NCBI RefSeq assembly: GCF_050749805.1
Contig: NZ_CP192738.1
Coordinates: forward strand, 3,782,001 to 3,846,000
Direction of reading: 5' to 3'
DNA length: 64,000 nt
Source of the DNA: Hahella sp018986435
Lineage (GTDB): Bacteria > Pseudomonadota > Gammaproteobacteria > Pseudomonadales > Oleiphilaceae
Positions 1 through 7,382 of this stretch are shown here, piece after piece. Under the pieces are notes generated by a model. That model was not told the DNA's origin. It ran no database searches and was given only the letters and a program-made list of their open reading frames with translations. The position numbers were made by a program, and so were the translations under genes. Each line of letters starts with the position of its first letter. The stretch's first letter is position 1.

Positions 1-58
1 AGGTGACGTCGCACAGGCCGCTATGCACCGCGCCTTGCTTCTCATTCTTGCATGTCAT
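1..58 (-). CDS. N-terminus of an unidentified protein, cut by the window edge
   Basis: Nineteen codons read leftward from an ATG at 58 (protein begins MTCKNEKQGAVHSGLCDV) and stay open to the edge. A strong Shine-Dalgarno GGAGG lies at 69-73, ten bases before the ATG, which supports a real start. Two cysteines and a histidine occur in this short piece, but no family can be named from so little. It could be a metal-binding or cytosolic small protein; nothing more is claimed. Confidence 0.5.
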   Translation of the reverse strand, partial: MTCKNEKQGAVHSGLCDVT

Positions 59-509
59 GTCGAGTAATCCTCCATGGTGCTGCATATTATCGGAAGCAAC
101 CCCGCCACGATCATGCGCAGTAAACTTCCTGATTAACTCACACTAATCAATGGATAAGCTGCGCTTCCCTTTACGCGCGGTCCGGACAATCGATAACCCA
201 GACCTGCGGCCGGAGCGCGCAGCCCCAAAAATATATAGTTCGATTAGTGAGAACGCGCAAACCTCCCAGACTCCACCCCAAAACGCCATCATCGACGCCC
301 CCTATTCGCCAAACGCCGCGCCCAAAGCCGCTACCCGGCCAACAGTGGCAACCAGACGCGCTATGTGCCCGGCCAAACAATCAATACAATAAACCCACAA
401 AAGCAACAGAAAGACACAATCGCGAAAACGAGATCGGGAGCACGAGCACCACTCTGACTTCGTCGGCTCCCCTGATGACGAGGCGGATATCATCATCGCC
501 TAACGCCTA
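59..509. other. Gene-poor interval left of the PPOX gene
   Basis: About 450 bases with no convincing gene. The open frames here are short, proline- and arginine-rich and have no Shine-Dalgarno sequence. The part near 59-150 should hold the promoter of the leftward partial gene; a small dyad GATTA/TAATC lies at 132-149. The C-rich stretch 200-480 shows no recognisable RNA or repeat. Confidence 0.4.
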
Positions 510-1061
510 TCAAACACCCTTCTCAACAATATGCGTCTCTTTGCCGTCCAGGCTGAGTTCGTTCTTCTGTTTCCAGTAGTCTTTGATGCCCTCGTCGCCT
601 TTCTTGGCGGCCCAGTTTTTCAGTAGTTCACGGTCTTCGACGTAGTCGTAGAAAGGAACCGCCATACCGCAGGAGGATTGCACCAGGTCGACATTCAGGT
701 CGAAGATTTGTCTGGCGCCGGGAATCGGACCGAAATGGGCGAACAGTTCTTCCCATTCCGGGTCATTTCTATGAATCACTTTGGCCTCGCCGTACAGGCG
801 TAGAATCAAAGGATTGCCTTCGAATGCGACGAACATGACGGTCATTCTGGGACATTCCTGAATATGCGCCGAGGTCTCATTGCCGCTGCCCGTGACGTTC
901 AGCCAGATGACGCGATTAGGGCCAAGCACCCGCAAAGAGTCCATGCCTTTGGGAGAAATATTCACCCTGCCCTCACGGGCGGCGGTGCCTACGAAAAACA
1001 GCTTTTGTTCCTGGATAAACTGCGTCAATTTGTCTGAAATTTCTGAAAACTGCTGCCCCAT
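510..1061 (-). CDS. Pyridoxamine 5'-phosphate oxidase (PPOX) family flavoprotein
   Basis: A 183-residue cytosolic protein of the split-barrel flavin-binding family. The first 110 residues carry the typical PPOX pattern: an N-terminal helix, then VGTAAREGRVNISPKG, then RVIWLNVTGSGNETSAHI, then PRMTVMFVAFEGNPLILRLYGEA, which corresponds to the FMN-barrel strands. The C-terminal half (about 120-183) is helical and charged and contains QSSCGMAVPFYDY, seen in the stand-alone PPOX subgroup. Substrate is unknown; this subgroup generally binds FMN or F420-like cofactors and may reduce small molecules. It is transcribed separately from the ArsR-SRPBCC pair because a strong terminator lies between them. 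True PdxH function (vitamin B6 synthesis) is unlikely given the divergent C-terminus. Confidence 0.85.
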   Translation of the reverse strand: MGQQFSEISDKLTQFIQEQKLFFVGTAAREGRVNISPKGMDSLRVLGPNRVIWLNVTGSGNETSAHIQECPRMTVMFVAFEGNPLILRLYGEAKVIHRNDPEWEELFAHFGPIPGARQIFDLNVDLVQSSCGMAVPFYDYVEDRELLKNWAAKKGDEGIKDYWKQKNELSLDGKETHIVEKGV

Positions 1062-1093
1062 TCTGTCTGTTCCTTTTTACTGTCCTGATACGC

Positions 1094-1132
1094 AAAAACC
1101 GGAAGCAAGCCAACAGGCTGTTTCCGGTTTTT
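1094..1132 (-). terminator. Strong intrinsic terminator of the ArsR-SRPBCC operon
   Basis: An 11-bp perfect stem, AAAAACCGGAA at 1094-1104 against TTCCGGTTTTT at 1122-1132, with a further AGCC/GGCT pairing inside the loop. The A-tract and T-tract flank the GC core on both sides, so it can work in both directions. It lies 33 bases downstream of the SRPBCC stop codon and just upstream of the PPOX start. Confidence 0.9.
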
Positions 1133-1164
1133 CATCACACTATACTTGAAGTTCGCATGGACGC

Positions 1165-1665
1165 TTACTTGAAAGTTAACAGCAACTCGTCCAGTCGCTC
1201 CAATGTGGAGGTCAGGCCTTCTTTCATGCCCATCTGAATCACCGTTTCCAGGTCTTTCAGGGTGTTGTAAGCAATGACAGTGTGAACCAGCGAATGCCCG
1301 GCCTTATCTTCAAAGGTGACGTCCCACTTGGAGCGCGGCATGGCGGGGTTAACTTCGCCAGTGGCGTCGCTGAAGCCATCCAGCGCAGTGTAATTTTCAA
1401 TGGGACGAATGGTTTGATAGTCCAACCTTCCCCAATACTCGGTTCCCTCTGGATCGATCATGGCGTAGTGCCAGCAACCGCCCTCGCGAAAATCCATGGT
1501 TTTGGTTTTCGTCGTGAACGGCTTGGGGGCAAACCACTGGTCAAGCAGCTCGCTTTTGGTATAGCAATCCCAGACCAGTTGACGCTTCGCTTGAAACTCT
1601 CTTTTGACAGTAATGGTGTTGTTTTCCTTATCAACGAGGAAGTCGAACTGAAGATTCGCGTTCAT
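1165..1665 (-). CDS. SRPBCC/AHSA1-domain protein
   Basis: A 166-residue protein of the START/Bet v1-like fold, AHSA1 (activator of Hsp90 ATPase homologue 1) branch. Seen directly: NTITVKREFQAKRQLVWDCYT at the N-terminus, the family motif ELLDQWFAPKPFTTKTKTMD, then GGCWHYAMIDPEG and a final helix ending TSTLERLDELLLTFK. In bacteria such proteins typically bind hydrophobic ligands and are very often encoded directly after an ArsR regulator, as here. The start codon overlaps the regulator's stop (ATGA at 1662-1665), so translation is coupled. The ligand is not known. Confidence 0.9.
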   Translation of the reverse strand: MNANLQFDFLVDKENNTITVKREFQAKRQLVWDCYTKSELLDQWFAPKPFTTKTKTMDFREGGCWHYAMIDPEGTEYWGRLDYQTIRPIENYTALDGFSDATGEVNPAMPRSKWDVTFEDKAGHSLVHTVIAYNTLKDLETVIQMGMKEGLTSTLERLDELLLTFK

Positions 1666-1988
1666 GGCTCTCTATCTCCTGATTTGAGGGTGTTTAACAG
1701 CGCATCGAGCTGGCTGAACCGGTCCTCCCACAGCTTGCGGAACTGCTCCAGCCAAACGTCAATTTCCTGCATTTTTTCCAGCCTGAGTTGGTAAATAATT
1801 TCCCGCCCCTGCTTCTGCTGCGTCACCAGACCGCATTCATTGAGGATCTGAATATGCTTGGATGTCGCCTGGCGGGTCATTTCGAAATGATCGGCGATGG
1901 CGTTGGGCGTCATGCCCTGCGCGGCGATCAACACCATAATGGCTCTGCGTGTCGGATCGGCGATCGCCTGGAAAATATCTCGTTTCAT
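1662..1988 (-). CDS. ArsR/SmtB-family transcriptional regulator
   Basis: A 108-residue winged-helix repressor. It begins MKRDIFQAIADPTRRAIMVL, the usual opening of the SdpR-like ArsR branch that is paired with SRPBCC proteins; the recognition helix region is TPNAIADHFEMTRQATSKHI, followed by the wing VTQQKQGREIIYQL. No cysteine pair of the metal-sensing type (ELCVCDL) is present, so it is probably not a metal sensor. I chose the ATG at 1988: a TTG codon seven codons upstream keeps the frame open but would add a non-conserved tail. Two inverted repeats in the 60 bases upstream are likely its own operators. It overlaps the SRPBCC gene by four bases. Confidence 0.92.
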   Translation of the reverse strand: MKRDIFQAIADPTRRAIMVLIAAQGMTPNAIADHFEMTRQATSKHIQILNECGLVTQQKQGREIIYQLRLEKMQEIDVWLEQFRKLWEDRFSQLDALLNTLKSGDREP

Positions 1989-2005
1989 GGTATCGCAACA
2001 ATTAT

Positions 2006-2050
2006 GCAACTATTTGGTTGCAAGTGTATGCGCAACTTTTTGGTTGCGCA
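2006..2050. promoter_or_regulatory. Two related dyads upstream of arsR, probable operators
   Basis: The first dyad is GCAAC-N6-GTTGC at 2006-2021; the second is the longer TGCGCAAC-N6-GTTGCGCA at 2029-2050. They share GCAAC/GTTGC half-sites and six-base spacers, with centres 26 bp apart. Their position just upstream of the ArsR start fits autorepression. The regulator assignment is inference from position. Confidence 0.65.
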
Positions 2051-2100
2051 ACAGTGCATGATGAAATTTTATGCGGTCTCAAGGAGAAAGATTGGGCGAC

Positions 2101-2140
2101 GGGCGGCTCCCCATTCGGTTGCCGCCCATCTGTTTTTTTA
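2101..2140 (+). terminator. Intrinsic terminator pointing rightward, without an obvious gene
   Basis: Stem GGGCGGC (2101-2107) pairs with GCCGCCC (2121-2127) and is followed by a run of seven T (2133-2139) on the plus strand. All annotated genes here run leftward, so it would end a plus-strand transcript from the dyad region near 2050. On the minus strand it follows the nuclease-like gene's stop codon but lacks a U-tract in that direction. Confidence 0.55.
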
Positions 2141-3139
2141 TACGAAGGGAATTCTCTTCATGACGGAAATCGCCATGCCCATATGATCGGTGAAAGCTAC
2201 CGCGGAGTTGGTGGAAGTCGCCGCCTGAGAGATATAGTCGAACTTTTTGAAATCTATCGAGCGTGTATTGTAAACAGCGACATCGTAGACATCCTTACCG
2301 TTGCTGTTCGTGCCGTGAAAGAGATTGTCATGGGTATCGGCGGTAGTGAATTCGTGTGAATCGCCGGCGTTAGTGAACGGGATATCCAGCGCTTCGGAGA
2401 TCGCCGTTGCGGTAAATCCTCGGCTGCTCTGATTAGTGTCCCCCATCACGACATCCAGTCCCCCTTTTCCTTTTGACATGAAGGCCTGGTTGATATCCCG
2501 GTAAAACTGCTGGACGCGCGCTTTATCTTTGGCGATGGCGTTGGGAACATGCACAAACGCAATGTTGATCCAGTCCTTCTTAACCGCTATCCAGCCATCC
2601 CCCGACCCGATTATTTCGGCTTTGAGCTTTGCGCAGTCATAGACGCTAAAACTATTGCAGGCTTTTCCCGTTGAAACGGCGTGTTGCAGATCTCCAAAGT
2701 GGTCTTTCAGGAAATTCCAGTCGGAATGGTTGCCGTCGATTTCTCCAAATACCCCCAAATCTATAGGAGCCCCGATGGACCTGATCACATCCTGGTGGAT
2801 TTCACGCGCCTTGCCCTGCACCAGTGATTGAAACTGCACCACCGTCAGAGAGCCTTTGTTCATAGCCCCTGCCGGCTCCATAAACAAACGCATGGGCGGA
2901 CCAAAAACAGGAATTGTCGGCGACGCGCCATTAGCGGTGGGCGCGGCCAGCTTCGCCACTTTTTTGGGCGGACCGGAAGCATCGCCGTCGTCTGGCGCCG
3001 GTCTTTTGCGGGCGGTCAAGATTTCTCCAGAAGCCATTTTGTCATGCGTGCTGCGCGCATGTGACTGCGACAAGGCTGCGATGGCGTCTCGAGTTTTACT
3101 GGCGTTTGAATTAAATGATTGATAGTAGAACACTGTCAT
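2138..3139 (-). CDS. Endonuclease/exonuclease/phosphatase-like protein with a nuclear-localisation-type signal
   Basis: A 333-residue protein with the landmarks of the EEP (DNase I/CdtB-like) fold: E133 in GVFGEIDGN, H197 in INIAFVHVPNA, D234 and N236 in VVMGDTNQS, and D318-H319 in FTDHMGMAISV. These correspond to the metal-binding Glu, the catalytic His, the GDxN loop and the C-terminal S/T-D-H. Residues 44-64 read as a bipartite nuclear localisation signal: RKRP, an acidic/Pro spacer, then PPKKVAKL. There is no Sec signal peptide; the first 40 residues are Ser/Asn/Ala-rich, as in many type III effectors. It is a single gene with Shine-Dalgarno AAGGA. A function as a host-targeted nuclease or phosphatase is inference. 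Overall similarity to any named toxin was not tested. Confidence 0.6.
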   Translation of the reverse strand: MTVFYYQSFNSNASKTRDAIAALSQSHARSTHDKMASGEILTARKRPAPDDGDASGPPKKVAKLAAPTANGASPTIPVFGPPMRLFMEPAGAMNKGSLTVVQFQSLVQGKAREIHQDVIRSIGAPIDLGVFGEIDGNHSDWNFLKDHFGDLQHAVSTGKACNSFSVYDCAKLKAEIIGSGDGWIAVKKDWINIAFVHVPNAIAKDKARVQQFYRDINQAFMSKGKGGLDVVMGDTNQSSRGFTATAISEALDIPFTNAGDSHEFTTADTHDNLFHGTNSNGKDVYDVAVYNTRSIDFKKFDYISQAATSTNSAVAFTDHMGMAISVMKRIPFV

Positions 3140-3257
3140 TCGCGATTATCCTTAACACTTTAAACAGTTTAATTTGAAGGAGTAATTCTTACTGATGAGG
3201 CTTGATTCTATGGGAAAGTCGCACGCTTTTAATATCCGCCAAAAGCGCTAGATCAGT

Positions 3258-4130
3258 TTATAAAGCCGCCGCCACTCGTCCACTCAGTCTGTCTCCATTT
3301 TTTGACAGCCCAGGAATCTCAACGCTTTCACCAGGAGAACGGGTATTGTTCTTAAGCCGGTATTTTCCGATGCGGGACTGCCACAGCATTTCTTCGTAAC
3401 GCCCGGAGTTTCGGAGACTTTCCAGGCCGTCATTGAGGGCTTTCAGTATCAGTTTCGCTCGGTCAGGATCAATCTTTCGGGAAATGGCGACGCAGATAGG
3501 CGTTTCCATTATCGGGCGATGATGATTCGTGATAAGTAAGGTTTGCACCGGCGATAGCTCCTGACTGATCAGGGAATAACCGACTTCAATCTCCATGGGG
3601 AAAATCTGAATCCGACCCGCCAGCAACTTTCGTATATTCAGCTTGTCGGAAACGACATATTCCACAGATATCCGTCCCGCCCTGGCCGCATTATCAAACG
3701 CTTCGCCGTAGGTGTAGCCGTCAGTACCGCCAATACGCAGCCCGACCAGGTCATCGATGTTTTTCCAGTCAAAATCAAAACTTTTCAGGTGGAATATCAC
3801 CTTCTTGTTATAGGTGACGGCGTCGGAAAAAATAAAGTCCCGCTCCCTCTCTGGCGTGGGAGCCCAGGTCAACGAACCATCGGCTTTCCCTTCCTGCGCC
3901 AATTGATAGCTGCGTTTCCAGGGATGATATTGATATTCCACTTTATATTCCGACAGCGCGAAAGCTTCGGTGACGATATGCGTAAACACCCCGCCATGCC
4001 TGAGGGTTTCTGAGGTATAAGGCGACCATTCGCCATTGGTGAGCGTGACTGTTTTATCTGCGCCTGACGCGGAGAGAGATAAGATCGTCGCCAACAGGAA
4101 TATGGTGGTTGTGTGAGTCTTTGTCAGCAT
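3258..4130 (-). CDS. Periplasmic solute-binding protein, SBP family 3
   Basis: A 290-residue exported protein with a signal peptide (MLTKTHTTTIFLLATILSLSA then SGA) and a typical bacterial extracellular solute-binding family 3 body: LTNGEWSPYTSETLRHGGVF, the strand YQYHPWKRSYQLAQEGKAD, then SLTWAPTPERERDFIFSDAV, and the second lobe with GLRIGGTDGYTYGE. No permease or ATPase gene is adjacent, so it may be an orphan receptor or serve a distant ABC transporter; many such orphans in this group are annotated only as transporter substrate-binding proteins. The ATG at 4130 has GAGGAGG about five bases upstream; the longer reading from a GTG at 4145 would translate that Shine-Dalgarno sequence. Confidence 0.88.
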   Translation of the reverse strand: MLTKTHTTTIFLLATILSLSASGADKTVTLTNGEWSPYTSETLRHGGVFTHIVTEAFALSEYKVEYQYHPWKRSYQLAQEGKADGSLTWAPTPERERDFIFSDAVTYNKKVIFHLKSFDFDWKNIDDLVGLRIGGTDGYTYGEAFDNAARAGRISVEYVVSDKLNIRKLLAGRIQIFPMEIEVGYSLISQELSPVQTLLITNHHRPIMETPICVAISRKIDPDRAKLILKALNDGLESLRNSGRYEEMLWQSRIGKYRLKNNTRSPGESVEIPGLSKNGDRLSGRVAAAL

Positions 4131-4316
4131 CCTGCGCCTCCTCACTATTCCGTCCTGCAGTTTCTATTTTGGCCTCCTCCTTGAGTATAGTCCGCGATCC
4201 GCCCGGCGGAACGACTAAGTCATTCATACTGAGCCCTTCATAATGACAACGACGCCAGAACCCGGGAACATTCACTCCCCGTTTAAGGCGTCGCGTCTTA
4301 CTGCAAAGTTACTGGT

Positions 4317-4967
4317 CTATCGCGCCATCGCTGTCAGCACGGTTTTGGCGGCTGGGCGTTGTCTCATGCGCCCGACATAAGCACTTAGCGTTGAATCTGG
4401 CGCTATCAATTCAGCGACATGCGGCAGGTTGGAAAGATAATCCAGCATAGGCGTGATCAGGGCGTCGGCGATAGTGTATTGCTCGCCGCAGATAAACGCA
4501 GCGTCGCCCAATTGAGCCGCTACTATCTGTAGCATTTTGATGACGTTGGGCTGCGCCTCAGACACCTTATTCCAACGCACTTCACCGTTTTCGCCTTTAG
4601 GAAACGCCAGCTCCGTCAGATACTCGCGCACAATCGCCTGGTCGACGTACAAAGAGATCGCCGCGGACCATTGATCCACCAGCGCCCGCTGATACAGGTC
4701 TTCCGGTTGCAATGCGGGCCCGTCGAACTGCGCGTCCAGATAGCGACAAATGGTGGCTGTTTCGTACAGTTTACGGTCGCCATGAATCAACACCGGCACC
4801 TTACCGAAGGGATTGAGTTTGATGTGTTGCTCGCCTTTGTACTCAACCTCTTCGCCATTGATGCTGAAGCCATGGCTATAGGAAACGCCTTTTTCCTCGC
4901 AGCACAACATGACGGTACGAACAAAGGTGCTGAATTGCGGTCCAAAAATATGTACTTGTGCGCTCAT
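4317..4967 (-). CDS. Glutathione S-transferase family protein
   Basis: A 216-residue cytosolic protein with the two-domain GST layout. The N-terminal thioredoxin-like domain (1-80) shows VHIFGPQFSTFVRTVMLCCE, the cis-proline motif LNPFGKVPVLI and the glutathione gamma-Glu-binding YETATICRYLD. The C-terminal helical domain carries the folding motif YTIADALITPMLDYL near 165-180. It presumably conjugates or reduces electrophiles with glutathione. A TetR-family regulator is divergently transcribed 128 bases away, which suggests that the regulator controls this gene. Confidence 0.93.
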   Translation of the reverse strand: MSAQVHIFGPQFSTFVRTVMLCCEEKGVSYSHGFSINGEEVEYKGEQHIKLNPFGKVPVLIHGDRKLYETATICRYLDAQFDGPALQPEDLYQRALVDQWSAAISLYVDQAIVREYLTELAFPKGENGEVRWNKVSEAQPNVIKMLQIVAAQLGDAAFICGEQYTIADALITPMLDYLSNLPHVAELIAPDSTLSAYVGRMRQRPAAKTVLTAMAR

Positions 4968-5019
4968 TATCGAATTTCCTGTCTTTGTTAGTGTCCGACA
5001 ACATGCTAGCCTTCAACAC

Positions 5020-5039
5020 AATATGATCAAGAACATATT
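5020..5039. promoter_or_regulatory. Dyad in the GST/TetR divergent intergenic region
   Basis: Inverted repeat AATATG-N8-CATATT at 5020-5039, located between the divergent GST and TetR-family genes. Its size and place fit a TetR-type operator, but the AT-rich content means it could instead be part of a promoter. Confidence 0.35.
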
Positions 5040-5095
5040 TTTTGATTAACTTACTCTGTGATTTCCCACTGAACCTTCCCTGGAGCGAGCGCGAT

Positions 5096-5665
5096 ATGCC
5101 CTGGAGCCCCGAGCACAAGCAACAAACCCGAGAGCGAATTCTGGACAGCGCAGCGCGACTGTTCGCCCTCAACGGCTACGACAAAGTCGGAATCAACGAC
5201 GTCATGGCCGACGCCGGCCTGACCCGCGGCGCCTTCTACGCCCACTTCTCCTCCAAGACTCAGCTTTACGCAGAGGCGATCGTCACCTCGGCCCTGCAGG
5301 GCCGAGCCATGTTGCACCCCGACGAGAATCAGCCGCCACAACTAGAGGCATTGATCAATGGCTATCTGAGCCTGGAACATCGCCAGGGAGAGCAAGTCCG
5401 CTGCCCACTGGCCTTCCTCACCACCGATATCGCGCAGCGAGAAGAGCAAGTACGCGACACCTACACCCGAGTTTTCAAAGGCTTCGTCAACGCCCTACAA
5501 CAACACCTGAACCCGGAAGACGCCGCATCGGAACAACAAGCCCTGCGCACAGCCGTCGTCATGATCGGCGGCATGGCCATCGCCCGGGCGATTAATGATG
5601 AAGAACTGGCGGGATCGTTATTAGAGGTTTGTCGGGAGGCGGCTTTGGTGGAGCGTAAATCGTAA
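5096..5665 (+). CDS. TetR/AcrR-family transcriptional regulator
   Basis: A 189-residue one-component repressor. The N-terminal DNA-binding domain is clear: QQTRERILDSAARLFALNGY, KVGINDVMADAGLTRGAFYA, then HFSSKTQLYAEAI. The C-terminal ligand domain includes CPLAFLTTDIAQREEQVRDTY, like the C-terminal domain seen in regulators that respond to electrophiles (NemR/YxaF type). The frame opens at 5042, but the ATG at 5096 gives the normal MPWSPEHKQQTRERIL start and is preceded by GGAG at 5082. The divergent glutathione S-transferase is its most likely target. Confidence 0.92.
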   Translation: MPWSPEHKQQTRERILDSAARLFALNGYDKVGINDVMADAGLTRGAFYAHFSSKTQLYAEAIVTSALQGRAMLHPDENQPPQLEALINGYLSLEHRQGEQVRCPLAFLTTDIAQREEQVRDTYTRVFKGFVNALQQHLNPEDAASEQQALRTAVVMIGGMAIARAINDEELAGSLLEVCREAALVERKS

Positions 5666-5789
5666 TTGGCTCAACAGAACTTCACTCGAATAGTTTGCAT
5701 CACAACACCGCAACCTGTTTTACCACCTCAGTGAGCAAGCATAGTTATCGGATTACGCCGCCCGCCGCTCCACTTATTAGGGCGCTGCT

Positions 5790-6521
5790 TTATTCACGCA
5801 GCTCAACGGCGGACATGATCCTGCGAGCATCATCCAGCATTCTATGTAGACGATCATCCTTATCGCCTTGCTCAAAGGTCATGTCAAAAGAGACCGTCAA
5901 ATAATAGTCGTCACTAAGAGGAACCGCCCAGTAGTATGAGTTGCGTAACCCCGCCGTTCCTTCACCAGTCAAGCTATAAGAAAGCCAAGTAACGCCGTTT
6001 ATTTTCTCCTGTGTATATTCATTGGGAATTTGCACCAGAAACTGACTGGGAACGTCATCAGGGTCCATTCCATTTTTTGCAAACCGGCGCCTGACTTCCT
6101 GATTAACGCCATCCTCAGCTTCATAGTAGCGCCAATAGTCTTCCTTTAAATACTGAGTGAAAGAATCAAGATCATCTTTCTTTACAGAGGAGTGGGACTC
6201 AATCTTGTTAACATCCATTGTTAAGCATAACTTTCCTAATTGACCAAGATCACCTTGAACAATCGTTCCCTTATAGGCCCACCATTCAAATGCAACTTGA
6301 ATAAAAGTCCTATTTAGCTTTTCTGTCGAATACGGCTCAAAATAGTCTGATTTCAAGTTCACTTGAGAAGGCAGCGCATCTCTTGGTGTACCGGGCATGT
6401 AAACATTACCCGGCAACGTAAAACGTAACTCATAGCCGCCGATATGGCATACCTTGGTATTTCTTACTGTAAAATCAGGCCCTTTGCCGGTCATTAGCTT
6501 TCCAAACAGCTTTTTTAGCAT
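5790..6521 (-). CDS. Hypothetical protein, 243 aa
   Basis: I do not recognise this family. The protein is cytosolic-looking, with no signal peptide or membrane segment, and begins MLKKLFGKLMTGKGPDF. It alternates beta-rich stretches (GGYELRFTLPGNVYM; VTWLSYSLTGEGTAGL; YYWAVPLSDDYYLTVSFDM) with a charged helix (VKKDDLDSFTQYLKEDYWRY) and ends in a helix DDRLHRMLDDARRIMSAVE. This compact alpha/beta form with a Trp/Tyr-rich core resembles proteins encoded next to polymorphic toxins, but no toxin is visible here. It is followed on the same strand by another orphan gene; the two may form one transcript, with 133 bases between them. Confidence 0.6.
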   Translation of the reverse strand: MLKKLFGKLMTGKGPDFTVRNTKVCHIGGYELRFTLPGNVYMPGTPRDALPSQVNLKSDYFEPYSTEKLNRTFIQVAFEWWAYKGTIVQGDLGQLGKLCLTMDVNKIESHSSVKKDDLDSFTQYLKEDYWRYYEAEDGVNQEVRRRFAKNGMDPDDVPSQFLVQIPNEYTQEKINGVTWLSYSLTGEGTAGLRNSYYWAVPLSDDYYLTVSFDMTFEQGDKDDRLHRMLDDARRIMSAVELRE

Positions 6522-6654
6522 CCGCCTAACCTGTTTTGCTCACCTGTCATTTTTCCTTTTCAGCTCTTTTTCCATACATACAGGCGCCCAAACCCGCCCT
6601 TATTGGAGTGACTTTTAGGACATCGATAAAAATCAACCACTATCAACCAATACG

Positions 6655-7080
6655 CTATGGCGTATCATTAAAAGTCACGTATTCGGAAAGTAATTCAGTC
6701 GCATCATCGGTCGCGTCATAAGAATCCAACCCATTATTATCGACCAACCATTTCTGGTATTTGAGTACTTCCACTGACATTGAGTACAACAATGTGAATA
6801 GCGCCTCGTCCCTCCCGTGCTCGCTTAACAGGACAGAATAATCGCCTACGGCTATTTTGATGTATGGTTCAACATCATTACTGTAAGGGGCAAAAAATAT
6901 AGAAACGCAGGACTCTTTATTTTTGCTTATAACAAACTCTTTATCGTGCAGATAAACAGGCACTCTAACTGGAAAGCTATAGCGTTGCCTCAGCCATTTG
7001 GCGAACTTTGTAAATGCAGAACGAATAGCCGGATCTATTTTAGAAGCCTTGATCCTCAAGCCTTGTCTGGTTGCGGTCAT
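6655..7080 (-). CDS. Hypothetical protein, 141 aa
   Basis: Unrecognised small cytosolic protein. It begins with a basic segment (MTATRQGLRIKASKIDPAIR), then a helix FTKFAKWLRQRYSFP, a beta hairpin VPVYLHDKEFVISKNKE, and an acidic C-terminus ending DATELLSEYVTFNDTP. The FAPYSN motif and the length are consistent with a small immunity-like or stress protein, but this is only a resemblance. It sits downstream of the giant surface-protein gene, 300 bases past that gene's terminator, and upstream of the 243-residue orphan gene on the same strand. Confidence 0.55.
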   Translation of the reverse strand: MTATRQGLRIKASKIDPAIRSAFTKFAKWLRQRYSFPVRVPVYLHDKEFVISKNKESCVSIFFAPYSNDVEPYIKIAVGDYSVLLSEHGRDEALFTLLYSMSVEVLKYQKWLVDNNGLDSYDATDDATELLSEYVTFNDTP

Positions 7081-7382
7081 TTCTTTTCCTCAACTTTCGC
7101 CTATGCCATCTCCTGATGGGGGGAGATTAAACCATCTTTGCGAAAGCTAAAGAATTTCTAGTAGAAGGCAAGCAAACATTAGCCCTCATGAAGTAAAGCC
7201 GTGATTATTTCAGATAGAAGATTGTTCACCGGGAGGTGAATCTCACCTCCACTATCACGCCGTGGTAAGAATCAAGGGCGCGCGCTCTTTACGCCAATAC
7301 CCTGGAGCTTTTCCAGCAGTCTGTGATGACATGAAAGCTCCGAAAATAGCATTCGGAGCTTCGCAAGCCTTGTGGAGATATA
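7081..7382. other. Spacer between the giant gene and two orphan genes
   Basis: Three hundred bases without a gene. It contains the giant gene's terminator at 7335-7361 and a short perfect hairpin, GGAGGTGA/TCACCTCC with a three-base loop, at 7232-7250. The promoter of the leftward 141-residue gene should lie in 7081-7200, which is AT-rich around 7140-7200; no clear -35/-10 pair was found. Confidence 0.4.
7335..7361 (-). terminator. Terminator of the giant surface-protein gene
   Basis: Ten-base perfect stem, AAGCTCCGAA at 7335-7344 against TTCGGAGCTT at 7352-7361, with a seven-base loop. On the minus strand it lies 21 bases after the stop codon and ends in a short T run (TTT). Confidence 0.7.

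Noticed and set aside
7232..7250. The perfect GGAGGTGA/TCACCTCC hairpin as a riboswitch
   Set aside because: It is an isolated eight-base stem without further conserved structure and is not placed before a start codon.
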